Source of the DNA: Candidatus Wolframiiraptor sp.
GTDB taxonomy: Archaea > Thermoproteota > Nitrososphaeria_A > Caldarchaeales > Wolframiiraptoraceae
Reading direction: 5' to 3'
Length of the DNA: 5,714 nt
NCBI GenBank assembly: GCA_003660635.1
Contig: QMUP01000068.1
Span: 1 to 5,714, forward strand
The translations under genes and the position numbers were made by a program. Within the stretch, counting starts at the first letter, position 1. Every line of letters starts with the position of its first letter. The notes below the pieces were generated by a model. That model made no database searches. It was given only the letters and a program-made list of their open reading frames with translations, and had not been told where the DNA came from. Below, one piece after another: positions 4,737 to 5,714 of the stretch.

Positions 4737-5714
4737 TTAGGAGATCTTGTTGGGAAACGGGACCCCCAGTTTCTCGGCGACCGCTTTGAGGGACTTAACA
4801 GTTTCTAGATCTATGGGGATCCCACGTCGGATTCTAAGCTCGTATTCACGGTCTTCCAATTCTCCTGGGATTAAGATTTCAGAAAATCCTTCCCTCAGTC
4901 TGCAATTCTTAACGATATCTATAACCCTTAGCACATCTTTCTCGAATTCATCTTTATCTCTGAAGATTAGCGGGTCTAAGGCGGCTAAGAGGAAGCCTCC
5001 TTGCGTCGATTCGTGGAATGGAACCTCTTTGCTAGTTGGACCCCCTATAAGGGCGCTTGATAAGATTTCGACTACTAAGGAAATCGCGTATCCCTTATGA
5101 CCGCCGAAGGGCAACAGCGTTCCCTCCTCCAGAACCGCCTTCGGGTCCCTAGTAGGTCTCCCATCTCTATCTAATGCTATGTTTGGCTGAAGTTCTTTCC
5201 CCTCTTTTAGGGCGATCAAGACCTTTGCTGAGGCTATAGCGCTTGTGGCCATGTCAACTATTATCGGATTGCCTCTTGGGACGGGTATTCCGATGCTTAT
5301 GGGGTTGGTTCCAAGAATTCTCTCAGAGCCGCCCCACGGAGCCACCATCGCCGCGCAATTCGCGCAAGCAAACCCCAGTAAATTTTCCTCGACGAGCTTT
5401 TTGGTATAATATGCCAGCATTCCGACGTGGCCTAGGTTTTTGACGCCGATTATCGCCATTCCTGACGAACGCGCCTTCGTGATCGCGAGCTCCACGGCTT
5501 TCATCGCTATCGGTATTCCGAATCCCCTGTCTCCATCCATTAATGCGCTGACGGGGGTTTCCTTCAAGATTCTCGGCCGTGGATTTACCTTAACATATCC
5601 CCTTTCGACTCCATCTATATAGTCCGGTATCCTCAGCACTCCGTGTGAATCAACGCCCCTGAGACTAGCTGAAACCAAGTGGTCTGCGATGAGCCTCGCG
5701 TCATCGCGTGGGAC
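4737..5714 (-). CDS. Malate/L-lactate dehydrogenase, Ldh2/MDH2 family (5' end outside window)
   Basis: This family of NAD(P)H-dependent oxidoreductases, unrelated to classical LDH/MDH, reduces or oxidises 2-oxo/2-hydroxy acids such as malate, L-lactate or ureidoglycolate, in the cytoplasm. The open frame runs to the right edge, giving 325 visible residues that begin VPRDDARLIADHLVSASLRG. About 20 N-terminal residues are probably missing; the TTG at 5678 is not the start. In visible numbering, the family signatures are LRGVDSHGVLRIP with the conserved His24, NLGHVGMLAYY with His96, GTNPISIGIP (135-144), DMATSAIASAKV (154-165) and the active-site-region FGGHKGYAIS (203-212). The C-terminus ends normally in a short helix and GVPFPNKIS. 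The core is complete. Substrate cannot be told from sequence, so malate, lactate and sulfolactate dehydrogenase all remain open. It lies upstream of hflX on the same strand but looks metabolically unrelated. Confidence 0.93.
   Translation of the reverse strand, partial: VPRDDARLIADHLVSASLRGVDSHGVLRIPDYIDGVERGYVKVNPRPRILKETPVSALMDGDRGFGIPIAMKAVELAITKARSSGMAIIGVKNLGHVGMLAYYTKKLVEENLLGFACANCAAMVAPWGGSERILGTNPISIGIPVPRGNPIIVDMATSAIASAKVLIALKEGKELQPNIALDRDGRPTRDPKAVLEEGTLLPFGGHKGYAISLVVEILSSALIGGPTSKEVPFHESTQGGFLLAALDPLIFRDKDEFEKDVLRVIDIVKNCRLREGFSEILIPGELEDREYELRIRRGIPIDLETVKSLKAVAEKLGVPFPNKIS

Noticed and set aside
4747..5622. Three plus-strand open frames opposite the dehydrogenase gene
   Set aside because: Antisense to a gene carrying all Ldh2 family motifs; no independent support.
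5676..5678. TTG as start codon of the dehydrogenase
   Set aside because: The frame continues to the window edge with family-like residues (ARLIADHLVSASLRG), so the true start lies outside.
1..5714. CRISPR arrays, tRNA or rRNA genes, insertion sequences
   Set aside because: No spaced repeats, cloverleaf-like segments, transposase genes or terminal inverted repeats were seen; coding density leaves no gap larger than about 90 bases.

Overview
This window comes from an archaeal chromosome. The evidence is the secE / spt5 / ribosomal protein L11 gene order, an archaeal-type nascent polypeptide-associated complex (NAC) protein with a UBA domain, a PUA-domain protein of the kind found across archaea, and TATA-like boxes about 25-30 bases upstream of start codons. 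The lineage cannot be fixed from this sequence. The mixed base composition and frequent AGG/AGA/ATA codons would suit a TACK-group (Thermoproteota/Korarchaeota-like) archaeon, but that is a guess.

Layout: bases 1-686 (minus strand) hold the head of a translocation/transcription/ribosome operon read leftwards: secE (Sec61 gamma, 56 aa), spt5, then the first ten codons of L11. The genes are almost back to back, with Shine-Dalgarno motifs inside or at the end of the preceding gene. Bases 687-776 are a short divergent promoter region with one TATA-like element per direction and a perfect 7-bp tandem repeat between them. Bases 777-2528 (plus strand) encode the most unusual protein here: a 583-residue fusion of an ArsR-like winged helix, an ATP-cone and a long domain resembling the body of the anaerobic ribonucleotide reductase NrdD. 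It lacks the catalytic cysteines, the zinc ribbon and the glycyl-radical segment, so it looks like a nucleotide-sensing transcription regulator built from a dead reductase.

Bases 2532-4670 (minus strand) are a probable operon hflX - PUA-domain protein - nac, with a 26-base overlap between the first two genes and a short gap before the third. All three products are expected to act on or near the ribosome. Its last gene converges with the regulator gene, with 3 bases between the stop codons. Bases 4737-5714 (minus strand) carry a malate/L-lactate dehydrogenase of the Ldh2/MDH2 family whose N-terminus lies beyond the right edge.

Taken together, two translation-related gene groups flank a probable nucleotide-responsive regulator. 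The working hypothesis is that this regulator ties (d)ATP level to expression of itself and perhaps of the divergent secE-spt5-L11 operon. This is inference and is not shown by the sequence alone.
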